Assembly (NCBI GenBank): GCA_902793125.1
Contig: CADBCC010000001.1
Span: forward strand, 1-64,000
Length of the DNA: 64,000 nt
Origin: an uncultured Ruminococcus sp.
Lineage (GTDB): Bacteria > Bacillota > Clostridia > Oscillospirales > Acutalibacteraceae
Reading direction: 5' to 3'
The translations under genes and the position numbers were made by a program. Shown one piece after another: positions 34,649-43,005 of the stretch (position 1 is the stretch's first letter; every line of letters starts with the position of its first letter). The notes beneath the pieces were generated by a model. That model made no database searches, was not told the DNA's origin, and saw nothing but the letters and a program-made list of their open reading frames with translations.

Positions 34649-36658
34649 ATGAAAGCGTTAATTTTGAATTCCGGTTTAGGCAGCAGAATGGGCGTTTTAA
34701 CTTCCGAACAGCCTAAGTGTATGACGGAAATCAGCCCTTCCGAGACTATTCTCAGCCGTCAGTTAAAACTGATTGCCCAAGCGGGAATTGAAGAAATTGT
34801 TATGACAACGGGATATTATAATCAGGTCCTCGAAAAATACTGCAAAAGCCTGGATCTGCCTCTTAAATATACTTTTGTAAACAATCCCGTTTATGATAAA
34901 ACCAACTACATCTATTCCATTTACTGCGCGAAAGATTATCTTGACGACGATATTCTTCTTATGCACGGCGACCTTGTTTTTGAGAACACCGTATTCGACG
35001 ATGTTATGCGCTGCGAGAACAGCTGTATGACCGTAAGCTCAACTCTTGAGCTCCCCGAAAAAGATTTTAAAGCGGTAATCAACAACGGTAAAATCGAAAA
35101 AGTCGGCATTGAGTTTTTTGATAACGCTATGGCGGCTCAGCCTTTGTATAAGCTTAATAAAGACGACTGGAAAGTATGGCTCAATAAGATTATTGAATTC
35201 TGCGAAAATGACAATACGGGTTGCTACGCCGAAAACGCTCTCAACGAGGTTTCGGATAACTGCAATATCGTTCCTTTGGATTTCGAAGACAGAGTTTGCG
35301 CGGAAATTGACAACCCCGAAGATTTAGACGCAGTATCCGAAAAAATATACAAAGCCGAAAACCGCGTTGTATATATGACATTCTCAACCGATATTATCCA
35401 CAGCGGTCATATAGCCATTATCAATAAGGCAAAGCGTCTGGGCAAGCTTATGATAGGTTTATTAACCGACGAGGAAATCGTAAGCTATAAACGCTATCCG
35501 CTTATTCCCTATTCCGAAAGAAAGAGTATGTTCGAGAATATCGCGGGAGTTTATAAAGTTGTTGAACAGAGCAAGTTAAGCTACAAGGATAACCTCCTTA
35601 AATATAAACCCGACATTGTTGTCCACGGCGACGACTGGTGCAGCGGTTTCCAGAAGCCTATCCGCGAAGAAGTAATTGAAGTTCTTAAAACTTACGGCGG
35701 AAAGCTTGTGGAATTCCCCTATTCAAAAGACGCTACATATGATGATATAAATAAGCGTATAAGAGCCGAGCTCTCAACTCCCGACGTGCGCCGTTCAAGA
35801 CTTAGAAAAGTTATTGATATGAAGGGCACAATCACCGCTATGGAAGCCCACAGCGGACTTACTGGACTTATCGTTGAGAATACCAAGGTTGAAGAAAACG
35901 GCGGAATACGCCAGTTTGACGCTATGTGGGTAAGCTCGCTTTGCGATTCCACAGCTAAAGGTAAGCCCGATATAGAACTTGTAGATATGACTTCAAGATT
36001 CAGAACAATCGACGACATCTGCGAAGTTACAACCAAACCTATTATCTTCGACGGAGATACAGGCGGACTTACAGAGCACTTTGTATATACTGTACGCTCG
36101 CTCGAGAGAATGGGCGTTTCGATGGTTATTATCGAAGATAAAACAGGTCTTAAGAAAAACAGCCTTTTCGGCACCGAAGTTAAGCAGACTCAGGCGAGCA
36201 TTCCCGATTTCTGTGAAAAAATCAAAGCGGGTAAAAAAGCTCAGCGCACTAAAGACTTTATGATATGCGCCCGAATCGAAAGCTTGATTTTAGAGCAGGG
36301 TATGGACGACGCTTTAGAGCGCGCGTTTGCTTTCTCGGAAGCGGGCGCCGACGCGATTATGATTCACAGCCGTAAAAAAGATCCCGCGGAAATCTTTGAG
36401 TTTGTTGAAAAATTCCGCGCGAAAAACAGCACAACTCCAATCGTTGTAGTTCCCACCTCGTTCAACGTTGTAACAGAGGAAGAATTTAAAGAGCGCGGCG
36501 TAAATGTAATAATCTACGCTAACCAGCTCACAAGAACCGGCTTCCCCGCTATGCAGAACGCGGCGGAACTTATACTGAAAAACCACAGAGCTAAAGAATG
36601 CGACGACATCTGTATGCCGTTTAAGGAGATTATCCGCCTTATTCCGGAGGATATATAA
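34649..36658 (+). CDS. pepM: Three-domain nucleotidyltransferase / cytidylyltransferase / PEP phosphomutase
   Basis: 669 residues. Residues 1-235 are a GlmU/LicC/PntC-like NTP transferase (MKALILNSGLGSRMG, PKCM, LMHGDLVF). Residues about 240-370 are a Fom1-like cytidylyltransferase with the HxGH motif (IIHSGHIAIINKAK) and VHGDDWC. Residues about 385-669 are PEP phosphomutase, with FDGDTGG and the diagnostic EDKTGLKKNS (EDKxxxxxNS), which converts PEP to phosphonopyruvate. In Fom1 of fosfomycin synthesis the cytidylyltransferase domain attaches CMP to 2-hydroxyethylphosphonate; the extra N-terminal transferase is not in Fom1. Its stop overlaps the next start (TAATG), so the genes are translationally coupled. 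The PepM call is very strong; the specificity of the two transferase domains is inferred. Confidence 0.93.
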   Translation: MKALILNSGLGSRMGVLTSEQPKCMTEISPSETILSRQLKLIAQAGIEEIVMTTGYYNQVLEKYCKSLDLPLKYTFVNNPVYDKTNYIYSIYCAKDYLDDDILLMHGDLVFENTVFDDVMRCENSCMTVSSTLELPEKDFKAVINNGKIEKVGIEFFDNAMAAQPLYKLNKDDWKVWLNKIIEFCENDNTGCYAENALNEVSDNCNIVPLDFEDRVCAEIDNPEDLDAVSEKIYKAENRVVYMTFSTDIIHSGHIAIINKAKRLGKLMIGLLTDEEIVSYKRYPLIPYSERKSMFENIAGVYKVVEQSKLSYKDNLLKYKPDIVVHGDDWCSGFQKPIREEVIEVLKTYGGKLVEFPYSKDATYDDINKRIRAELSTPDVRRSRLRKVIDMKGTITAMEAHSGLTGLIVENTKVEENGGIRQFDAMWVSSLCDSTAKGKPDIELVDMTSRFRTIDDICEVTTKPIIFDGDTGGLTEHFVYTVRSLERMGVSMVIIEDKTGLKKNSLFGTEVKQTQASIPDFCEKIKAGKKAQRTKDFMICARIESLILEQGMDDALERAFAFSEAGADAIMIHSRKKDPAEIFEFVEKFRAKNSTTPIVVVPTSFNVVTEEEFKERGVNVIIYANQLTRTGFPAMQNAAELILKNHRAKECDDICMPFKEIIRLIPEDI

Positions 36659-37752
36659 TGCAAAACGAAATTATTATTAAAGACAGTTATGCTCCTATAG
36701 TTTCGTTTTTGGAGTCGCTCAACGCTAAAAAAATATTTTTAGTTTGCGATTCATCTTACGGCTTTTTAAAAGTCAGCGAGTTTTTCGATAAGCAGAAAAA
36801 TGTTGTTAAGTTTTCCGATTTTACCCCGAACCCCGACTATGAATCGGTAAAGAAAGCGGTAAAGCTTTATAAAGACGAAGGCTGCGATGTTATTATCGCT
36901 CTCGGCGGCGGCAGCGCTATCGACCTTGCAAAATGCGTAAAACTTTACGCGACTATGGACGACAGCGAAGAATATATAAATCAGCCTGTTGCCGAAAACG
37001 ATATAAAACTCGCCGCTATGCCGACTACCGCAGGTACGGGAAGCGAAGCAACCCGCTACGCGGTTATCTATTACAAGGGCAATAAGCAGAGCGTAACGCA
37101 CGACAGCATTGTTCCGTCAACGGTTATTTTTGACGCGTCGGTTTTAAAAACTCTTCCCGAGTACCAGAAAAAAGCTACAATGCTCGACGCGCTGTGCCAT
37201 GGTTTTGAGTCTTTCTGGTCGGTAAACTCTACCGACGAAAGTAAGGAATACTCAAAGCAGGCAATAAAAATTATTACGGAAAACTTAAACGCCTATCTTA
37301 AAAACGAAACACAGGCTAACGAAAATATGCTCAAAGCGGCGAATATAGCGGGCAAAGCAATAAACATCACCCAGACAACCGCGGGCCACGCTATGTGCTA
37401 CAAGCTTACGAGCCTTTACGGGATAGCCCACGGCCACGCCGCGGCTATGTGCGTAAGAAAGCTTCTTCCGTATATGATAGATAACACAGATAAGTGTGTT
37501 GATAAACGCGGAAAAGACTACCTCGATAATACTTTTAAACAGCTTGCGGAAGCTGTAGGATGTAAAAGCACCGCCGAGCTGTGCGGGAACTTTAATTCGC
37601 TGTTCGAGTCATTAGAGCTTAACATTCCCGCGCATACGGACGAAGATATAGAAATTCTTACAAACTCCGTAAACCCCGTAAGACTTAAAAACAACCCCGT
37701 AGAACTTGATTTGGAAACAATAAAAATGTTATACAAACAGATTTTAGAATAA
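36658..37752 (+). CDS. Iron-containing alcohol dehydrogenase, probable phosphonoacetaldehyde reductase
   Basis: 364 residues of the group III Fe-dependent alcohol dehydrogenase family (IALGGGSAIDLAKCVKL, TTAGTGSEAT, the metal ligands in MLDALCHGFES and TTAGHAMCY..SLYGIAHGHA). Placed between a PEP mutase and a phosphonopyruvate decarboxylase, it should reduce phosphonoacetaldehyde to 2-hydroxyethylphosphonate, as FomC and PhpC do. The ribosome site GGAGG lies inside the end of pepM. No aminotransferase is present, which argues against aminoethylphosphonate as the product. Confidence 0.87.
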   Translation: MQNEIIIKDSYAPIVSFLESLNAKKIFLVCDSSYGFLKVSEFFDKQKNVVKFSDFTPNPDYESVKKAVKLYKDEGCDVIIALGGGSAIDLAKCVKLYATMDDSEEYINQPVAENDIKLAAMPTTAGTGSEATRYAVIYYKGNKQSVTHDSIVPSTVIFDASVLKTLPEYQKKATMLDALCHGFESFWSVNSTDESKEYSKQAIKIITENLNAYLKNETQANENMLKAANIAGKAINITQTTAGHAMCYKLTSLYGIAHGHAAAMCVRKLLPYMIDNTDKCVDKRGKDYLDNTFKQLAEAVGCKSTAELCGNFNSLFESLELNIPAHTDEDIEILTNSVNPVRLKNNPVELDLETIKMLYKQILE

Positions 37753-37762
37753 GGATGAGAGT

Positions 37763-38884
37763 ATGAAAGTAAAAAATCTTCTTGAAATTATCGGAGCCGA
37801 TTTTTATTCGGGCGTTCCCGACAGCCAGCTTAAAGCGCTTTGCGACTATCTTATGAATACATACGGTATCGACAAGCGTCACCACATTATCGCAGCCAAC
37901 GAAGGCAACTGCACGGCTTTGGCGGCAGGCTACCACCTCGCTACAGGCAAGGTTCCCGTTGTTTATATGCAGAACAGCGGCGAGGGTAATATTATAAACC
38001 CCGTTGCTTCGCTTTTAAACGATAAGGTTTACGCCATTCCCATGGTATTTATTATCGGATGGCGCGGAGAACCGGGCGTTCACGATGAGCCCCAGCATAT
38101 CTATCAGGGCGAAGTTACCGTTAAACTGATGGAAGATATGGACATAAAGACCTTTATCATCGGTAAGGACACAACCGAAGACGAAGTTAAAAACGCTATG
38201 AACGATTTTAACAAGCTTCTTAAAAAAGGTAAAAACGTCGCTTTCATTATCCGCAAAGGCGCTTTGGAATACGATGAAAAAGTTGAGTACAAAAACAATT
38301 ACGATATGGTGCGCGAAGAGATTATTCAGCACATCGTAAAAGTTACGGGCGAAGACCCGATTATTTCAACAACAGGTAAAGCGAGCCGCGAACTTTTCGA
38401 AACAAGAGAAGCAAACGGACAGAGCCACAAGTACGATTTCCTTACAGTCGGCTCAATGGGACACAGTTCATCAATCGCCTTGGGCGTAGCTCTTAATAAG
38501 CCCGAAAGAAAAATCTGGTGCGTAGACGGCGACGGCGCTGTGCTTATGCATATGGGTTCGATGGCGGTTCTCGGCGCTAACGCTCCCGAAAACCTCGTTC
38601 ATATTGTAATCAACAACGGCGCTCACGAAACTGTCGGCGGTATGCCCACCGTAGCGGCTAAGACCGATATGGTTGCGGCGGCGAAAGCCTGCGGATATCC
38701 GAACGCGGTTAGCGTAGACAGCTTTGAGGCTCTCGACAGCGAGCTTAAGAAAGCTAAGGAAAGAAACGAATTAAGCCTTATTGAGGTTAAATGTTCAATC
38801 GGCGCGAGAGCGGATTTGGGACGTCCCACAACAACCGCCCTCGAAAACAAAGAGAACTTTATGAACTTCATACTTAATGATTAA
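37763..38884 (+). CDS. Phosphonopyruvate decarboxylase
   Basis: 373 residues. This TPP enzyme pulls the unfavourable PEP mutase reaction by decarboxylating phosphonopyruvate to phosphonoacetaldehyde. FYSGVPDSQLKALCDYL, HHIIAANEGNCTALAAGYHL (with the Glu that activates TPP) and MQNSGEGNIINPVASLL are family signatures. The TPP/Mg motif starts at CVDGDGAVLMHMGSMAVLG. It starts 10 bp after the dehydrogenase behind AAGGA and ends the operon before the terminator at 38897-38934. Confidence 0.94.
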   Translation: MKVKNLLEIIGADFYSGVPDSQLKALCDYLMNTYGIDKRHHIIAANEGNCTALAAGYHLATGKVPVVYMQNSGEGNIINPVASLLNDKVYAIPMVFIIGWRGEPGVHDEPQHIYQGEVTVKLMEDMDIKTFIIGKDTTEDEVKNAMNDFNKLLKKGKNVAFIIRKGALEYDEKVEYKNNYDMVREEIIQHIVKVTGEDPIISTTGKASRELFETREANGQSHKYDFLTVGSMGHSSSIALGVALNKPERKIWCVDGDGAVLMHMGSMAVLGANAPENLVHIVINNGAHETVGGMPTVAAKTDMVAAAKACGYPNAVSVDSFEALDSELKKAKERNELSLIEVKCSIGARADLGRPTTTALENKENFMNFILND

Positions 38885-38896
38885 AATTTTTAAATT

Positions 38897-38934
38897 AAAA
38901 GAGGTTAGCTCAAATCTGAGTTAACCTCTTTTTT
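38897..38934 (+). terminator. Phosphonate operon terminator
   Basis: AAGAGGTTA.CTCA / TGAG.TAACCTCTT stem followed by TTTTT. Confidence 0.85.
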
Positions 38935-38990
38935 GTTGAGATTTAAATTGTGAGTTTAAAGGGATATTAATTTTAACAATAAATAAAACC

Positions 38991-39087
38991 TAATCAGAAG
39001 AACGTTCCCCAAGCCTCCAAAACCTGACAGGAAATTATCGTTCGGGGACATCACATACACGATAGGAACTTCCACGCCTGACGAAGA
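38991..39087 (+). repeat. Intergenic element family, copy H (opposite DNA strand)
   Basis: The reverse complement reads GTTCCTATCGTGTATGTGATG, TCCCC, TCAGGTTTTGGAGGCTTGG and GAACGTTC, matching copies F and E. Because the neighbouring genes here run rightward, the element keeps the same orientation relative to its genes as all other copies. It lies about 70 bp upstream of the winged-helix gene. Confidence 0.75.
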
Positions 39088-39159
39088 AAATTAAATAAAA
39101 TTGCATAAAAATATGCAATTTTCTCCTTTTTTGTATATATAGGTAAAAGGAGGTTTTTT

Positions 39160-39639
39160 ATGGTAAAAAACGGTTATTTAATACTGCCCTACTCAATTCT
39201 GTTTAACAAAGAACTGAAAATCACGGAAAAAACGGTATTAGCTCAATTAATCAGCCTGTCTAAACTCAACGGAAAATGCTGTGCCTCAAATGTGTTCTTA
39301 TCCGAAAGGCTCGGTTTCAGCGAACGAACGGTATCCCGTTCAATCCGCACGCTTTCAGATTTCGGCTACATACATTACAAAGTAAAAGAAAACTATCATC
39401 GTGAAATAATTATTGATTTCGAAAAACTGATTAACGATAATATTTTATCTCCGGATATCCCTGACAAAATAAGTAAAAGGTCAGACAATTTGTCCGACCC
39501 CCAAGACAAAATGTCTTACTCTAAAGACAAAATGTCTACATATAATAATAATTATAATAATAAATATAATAATAATTATAATAATTCAAAAAAACGAAAA
39601 TCAAGTTATGATATTAACGAGCTTATGAAGATACGGTAA
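39160..39639 (+). CDS. Winged-helix (HTH_36 / replication-initiator-like) DNA-binding protein
   Basis: 159 residues. Residues 1-85 match helix-turn-helix domains of plasmid and phage replication or regulatory proteins (GYLILPYSILFNKELKITEK, FLSERLGFSERTVSRSIRTL, GYIHYKV). Residues about 105-128 contain three short repeats (SDNLSDP, QDKMSYS, KDKMSTY), whose DNA is three palindromes at 21-bp spacing. An Asn/Tyr-rich low-complexity run follows, encoded by an ATA/AAT tract. The C-terminus is short and basic. A replication domain is missing, so it is a regulator or a mobile-element remnant. AAAGGAGG precedes the ATG. Its stop abuts the stop of the convergent membrane gene with no gap. Confidence 0.75.
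   Translation: MVKNGYLILPYSILFNKELKITEKTVLAQLISLSKLNGKCCASNVFLSERLGFSERTVSRSIRTLSDFGYIHYKVKENYHREIIIDFEKLINDNILSPDIPDKISKRSDNLSDPQDKMSYSKDKMSTYNNNYNNKYNNNYNNSKKRKSSYDINELMKIR
39484..39537. repeat. Three palindromes at exact 21-bp spacing (iteron-like)
   Basis: GACAATTTGTC (39484-39494), AAGACAAAATGTCTT (39503-39517) and AGACAAAATGTCT (39525-39537) have centres at 39489, 39510 and 39531. They lie on one DNA helix face inside the coding region of the winged-helix gene. Confidence 0.85.
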
Positions 39640-39984
39640 CTAAACAGCGTAAATTATAATTCCTATTATAATTACCGCAAGGCCGAACATCTTTTTTACG
39701 GATATTTTTTCTTTCAAAAACAGATAGCTGAGTACAGCTACGAAGAAGTAACCGCTCGACTCAAGTATCGGACCTAAGGAAAGCGGGATTTTTGTGTACG
39801 CTAAAATTGAGCAAAGCGTCGCGGCGAAGAAAATTATGTACGCGAAAATCACCCTGAAATTAAGGTACTCGCGGATTTTATTCGGGTAAGATTTTTCGGC
39901 GGATTTTTTTAGGATTATCTGCGAAATTGACGAGATAAAAACGCCCGCGACGAATATCAGCGAAAAAAGGATCTTCTCATTCAT
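39640..39984 (-). CDS. EmrE-like 4-TM membrane protein (ArnE/ArnF-like subunit B)
   Basis: 114 residues with four predicted membrane helices (LFSLIFVAGVFISSISQIIL, FAYIIFFAATLCSILAY, ESSGYFFVAVLSYLFL, MFGLAVIIIGIIIYA). The small-multidrug-resistance fold and its pairing with a second such gene next to an ArnC-like glycosyltransferase resemble ArnE/ArnF, a heterodimer that flips undecaprenyl-phosphate-linked sugar across the membrane. It overlaps the previous gene by 8 bp. It is the last gene of the operon. Confidence 0.78.
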   Translation of the reverse strand: MNEKILFSLIFVAGVFISSISQIILKKSAEKSYPNKIREYLNFRVIFAYIIFFAATLCSILAYTKIPLSLGPILESSGYFFVAVLSYLFLKEKISVKKMFGLAVIIIGIIIYAV

Positions 39985-40339
39985 CCGACTTCACCACCAT
40001 TATTACGCCCGCGATTACAATTACCGCGCCGACAATCATATTCCACTTAATCTGCTCGCCGAAGAAAACTATCCCCCACAGTATTCCCCAAACAATGCAA
40101 ATCGCCTTATTGGCGTAAGAGGTAGTAAGCGGAAGGTGTTTTATAATCTGCTGCCATACTATAGCGTAAAACGCAAGGTTAAGAAGCACCAGCGCGTACC
40201 AGAACAGCCACATAGACGAGAAAAACTCATTTTGCGCCGCTAACTTGGAACATACTCCGCTCAGCGATAAAATCAGCAGCTCAAAATGTAAAGCGACTAA
40301 ATATTTAATCCTTGATTTTTTATCAGCTGTTTCTATCAT
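39977..40339 (-). CDS. EmrE-like 4-TM membrane protein (ArnE/ArnF-like subunit A)
   Basis: 120 residues from the chosen start (MIETADKKSRIKYL), which has GAGGA five bases upstream; a Met five codons earlier is possible. Four hydrophobic helices are visible, including SMWLFWYALVLLNLAFYAIV and the C-terminal MIVGAVIVIAGVIMVV. It overlaps the glycosyltransferase end and the next small membrane gene, which suggests tight coupling and stoichiometric production of a two-subunit transporter. Confidence 0.77.
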   Translation of the reverse strand: MIETADKKSRIKYLVALHFELLILSLSGVCSKLAAQNEFFSSMWLFWYALVLLNLAFYAIVWQQIIKHLPLTTSYANKAICIVWGILWGIVFFGEQIKWNMIVGAVIVIAGVIMVVKSDE

Positions 40340-41288
40340 CTTCGTCCTCATCAATATTAATTGTATCTCTGATTACGTACTGCGGAGCGTTATTAAGACT
40401 TATATATATTCTTCCTATATACTCGCCTATCATTCCGAGCATAAGCATTATAAGTCCGCCTATAAACAGCATAACCGAGATTGTCGAAGTCCAGCCGACG
40501 TTAATATCGGGTATAATAAGCTTTCTTATTACCGATACAATTCCGAATATAAAACCGATAATCGCGCATAAAACGCCGATAAGCGACGATACTCTCAACG
40601 GCTTGACCGAAAATGCCGTAAAGCCGTTTAGCCATAATTTGAGAAGCTTAAAAAATGTATATCCCGAGGTGCCGTCAACGCGGTCGCGGTGCTCAACATA
40701 AACATTGGCAATTGACTTTGTCGAACGGAAAACAAGCCCTCCAACAAAGGGGTAGGAATTCCTGTATTTCAGCATTTCTTCAGCGATAAATCTTTTCATC
40801 ACGTAAAAACTGCTGCCAAGTATCCCTTTCGGTTTTTCGATTAACACCTCAGCCATCTTGTTGCTAAGCCAGCTTCCGACTCTTCTCACAAAGGTTTCTT
40901 TAAGCTTATAATAGCGCGCGTAAACGACGTCAAAACCTTCATCCATTTTTTCTATCAGCTTAAAAGTTTCATCAACCGGCGACTGTCCGTCATCGTCAAG
41001 CGATACAATTATATCGCCGTCGGCTACTCCGTAACCCGCCATTAACGCCGAATGCTGACCGAAGTTTTTTGCTAAGGATAAAGCTTTTATATCTTTTCTG
41101 TTTTCGGTTAACCCGGAAATCTTTTCCCAGACATTATCGGGAGAACAGTCATTGACCAAAACTACCTCATAGTCGTAATCATCGTGGTTTCGCATTAAGT
41201 TGTCAATCTCACCTACTACACCCGTGATGGATTTTTCAGAGCCGTAGCAGGGAATTACAAAAGATATTTTCTTACTCATCATATACAC
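40323..41288 (-). CDS. Polyprenyl-phosphate glycosyltransferase, GT2 family (ArnC/GtrB-like)
   Basis: 321 residues. The N-terminal GT-A domain shows ISFVIPCYGSEKSI, VVLVNDCSPDN, AKNFGQHSALMAG and the metal motif VSLDDDGQSP. The C-terminus has two membrane helices (VSSLIGVLCAIIGFIFG and VMLFIGGLIMLMLGMIGEY), as in ArnC, DPM1-like and GtrB enzymes. It should transfer a nucleotide-linked sugar to undecaprenyl phosphate on the cytoplasmic face. The two downstream EmrE-like genes are then the candidate flippase. Confidence 0.9.
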   Translation of the reverse strand: MYMMSKKISFVIPCYGSEKSITGVVGEIDNLMRNHDDYDYEVVLVNDCSPDNVWEKISGLTENRKDIKALSLAKNFGQHSALMAGYGVADGDIIVSLDDDGQSPVDETFKLIEKMDEGFDVVYARYYKLKETFVRRVGSWLSNKMAEVLIEKPKGILGSSFYVMKRFIAEEMLKYRNSYPFVGGLVFRSTKSIANVYVEHRDRVDGTSGYTFFKLLKLWLNGFTAFSVKPLRVSSLIGVLCAIIGFIFGIVSVIRKLIIPDINVGWTSTISVMLFIGGLIMLMLGMIGEYIGRIYISLNNAPQYVIRDTINIDEDEDDRNS

Positions 41289-41299
41289 TCGTTTCCAAA

Positions 41300-42094
41300 T
41301 TAAACTGATAAATCAGAGCTTGCGATTTCAAGCCTTTCAGCCATCATTTCAAGCCTTGACTGATCTTCCTTTGACATTCTGTCATAAAACTCACATTTAT
41401 TCTTTAAGTAAAGAGTTTCAAACTCCATAGCTTTTAATAATCCTGATTTAATGTGTTCCGTATTATCAGACGATCGGAACACCACTTTGCGTGTTTCAAA
41501 ACGATCATTAAGCGGATATAGATTACGAATAAAATCTACCGCATCAAATGATATACCGCCGCCGAAATTAACAGTATAGCCATAGTCTTTGCTGCGCTTC
41601 GCTATATCTTTTGTCGCTTCAAACACCTTTTCGCCGTTTATTTCCGCGCGGGTAAGCCCCATCGAAGCCGATAAATCTACTCGTCCTATGGAAACGGTTG
41701 AAAGAAAGCCTTTGCCTGTGCTCAGAATATCGTCAAGATTATTATGGCAGGTAACGGTCTCGGCATTGATTATCCACTCAATATCTTCCCATTCGCTGCC
41801 GTATACCTTTTTTGCGGCGTTTACAAATTTACTCATGGCAAACGGAGATTCAATCATCGGAGCCATTATTCCCGACGCGCCTAAAAGCCTGCACTGGTCC
41901 AAATCGCGTACCGCTTCGCAGCCGCCGATTTTTATATACAAATCAAGGTCTGCCTTAAATATTACCTCGTTAAGCATAACGAGCTCGTCCGTACGGCTTC
42001 CCTCGGCTTCAAACTCAGCTTTAACCGCAACGATATCATAATCCTCTTTAAGGCATTTAAGGATATCGAGCATTTTCCTTTCGGTTCTATTCAT
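41300..42094 (-). CDS. HpcH/HpaI-type aldolase family protein
   Basis: 264 residues of the PEP-utilising TIM-barrel aldolase/citrate-lyase family. AVKAEFEAEGSRTDELVMLN, LYIKIGGCEAVRDLDQCRLL, GIMAPMIESPFAM and STVSIGRVDLSASMGLTR contain the expected metal-binding Glu/Asp and loop residues. Such enzymes cleave or form C-C bonds with pyruvate-like substrates. In this sugar operon it might build or trim a carbon-extended sugar acid, but the substrate is unknown. The gaps to both neighbours are very short (2 and 11 bp). Confidence 0.78.
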   Translation of the reverse strand: MNRTERKMLDILKCLKEDYDIVAVKAEFEAEGSRTDELVMLNEVIFKADLDLYIKIGGCEAVRDLDQCRLLGASGIMAPMIESPFAMSKFVNAAKKVYGSEWEDIEWIINAETVTCHNNLDDILSTGKGFLSTVSIGRVDLSASMGLTRAEINGEKVFEATKDIAKRSKDYGYTVNFGGGISFDAVDFIRNLYPLNDRFETRKVVFRSSDNTEHIKSGLLKAMEFETLYLKNKCEFYDRMSKEDQSRLEMMAERLEIASSDLSV

Positions 42095-42096
42095 AA

Positions 42097-42999
42097 CTAT
42101 TCCTCATTTTTTACTATCCCGGCGAATTCAACAATCGCCTCATCTATTGATATTTCGGGTTCGTATCCCAAATCTTTTTTTATCTTTTCTATAGAAATAT
42201 CCCAAACATATTCGTCCATTGGATCGGGCTTGTCGAGAAATACTATTTCAGAATCCGAAGCGGTAAGCTCTACACACTTTTGCGCGAGTTCGTAATTTGA
42301 AATAAGATTATAGCTCGCCAGGTTATACACACCTTGTGCTGTATCTGTATTAATCGCTTTATAAATTGCCTGAGCTATATCCTTAACGTGGATGTAGGTC
42401 TGTTTTCTCGTACCCTTTCCAATCAAAGAAATGGTTTCGTTATTTACCGCTTTTCTTACAAATGTCGGGAAAATAGTTTTAGGATTAACACCCTCGCCCA
42501 CGGGAGAACAAATCCTGAAGCTGACAGTTCTTAAACCAAATGTATAATAAGCGTAATTCGCCAAAAGTTCCTGTGTATGTTTAGTTACGTGGTAGACAGT
42601 CGGCGGTCTTAATGAATGTTCCTCAGTAATCGGAACTTCTCTCGGATAACCGATCACGGGCAGACTCGAAAGCTGTACAAATGAAGAAATATTTTTCTTC
42701 TCACAATATTCCAACAGTCTTTCAGCGCCCCGGCAATTGTTCGTTACAACATCAACAGCATACGGCTCATGGCGCATATCGGAAGCGAGATGAACTACCG
42801 AATCAATTTTATTCTCACCTAATGCGCTGTTAAGGTCATCATAAGCTAAGTTGCATTTTATGTATTTGTCACAGCTCTTTCTCATATCATCGTGCAAATC
42901 AAGCCCGATAACGTATTCTCCTTTAGCTGACAGGTAATTACAAATATGCCCGCCTATAAAGCCGTTAGAGCCTGTTACAAGAATATTCAAAAAGCTCAC
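42097..42999 (-). CDS. NAD-dependent sugar epimerase/dehydratase (extended SDR)
   Basis: 300 residues. ILVTGSNGFIGGHICNYLSA is the NAD-binding GxxGxxG motif, VVHLASDMR follows, and YHVTKHTQE carries the catalytic YxxxK. The C-terminal part binds a nucleotide-sugar. It may epimerise, reduce or dehydrate the sugar that the aminotransferase works on. The exact reaction cannot be told. Confidence 0.85.
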   Translation of the reverse strand: MSFLNILVTGSNGFIGGHICNYLSAKGEYVIGLDLHDDMRKSCDKYIKCNLAYDDLNSALGENKIDSVVHLASDMRHEPYAVDVVTNNCRGAERLLEYCEKKNISSFVQLSSLPVIGYPREVPITEEHSLRPPTVYHVTKHTQELLANYAYYTFGLRTVSFRICSPVGEGVNPKTIFPTFVRKAVNNETISLIGKGTRKQTYIHVKDIAQAIYKAINTDTAQGVYNLASYNLISNYELAQKCVELTASDSEIVFLDKPDPMDEYVWDISIEKIKKDLGYEPEISIDEAIVEFAGIVKNEE

Positions 43000-43005
43000 C
43001 TTCTT

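Noticed and set aside
38885..39639. Complete integrated plasmid or prophage
   Set aside because: Only one winged-helix gene is present; there is no integrase, relaxase, attachment repeats or structural genes.
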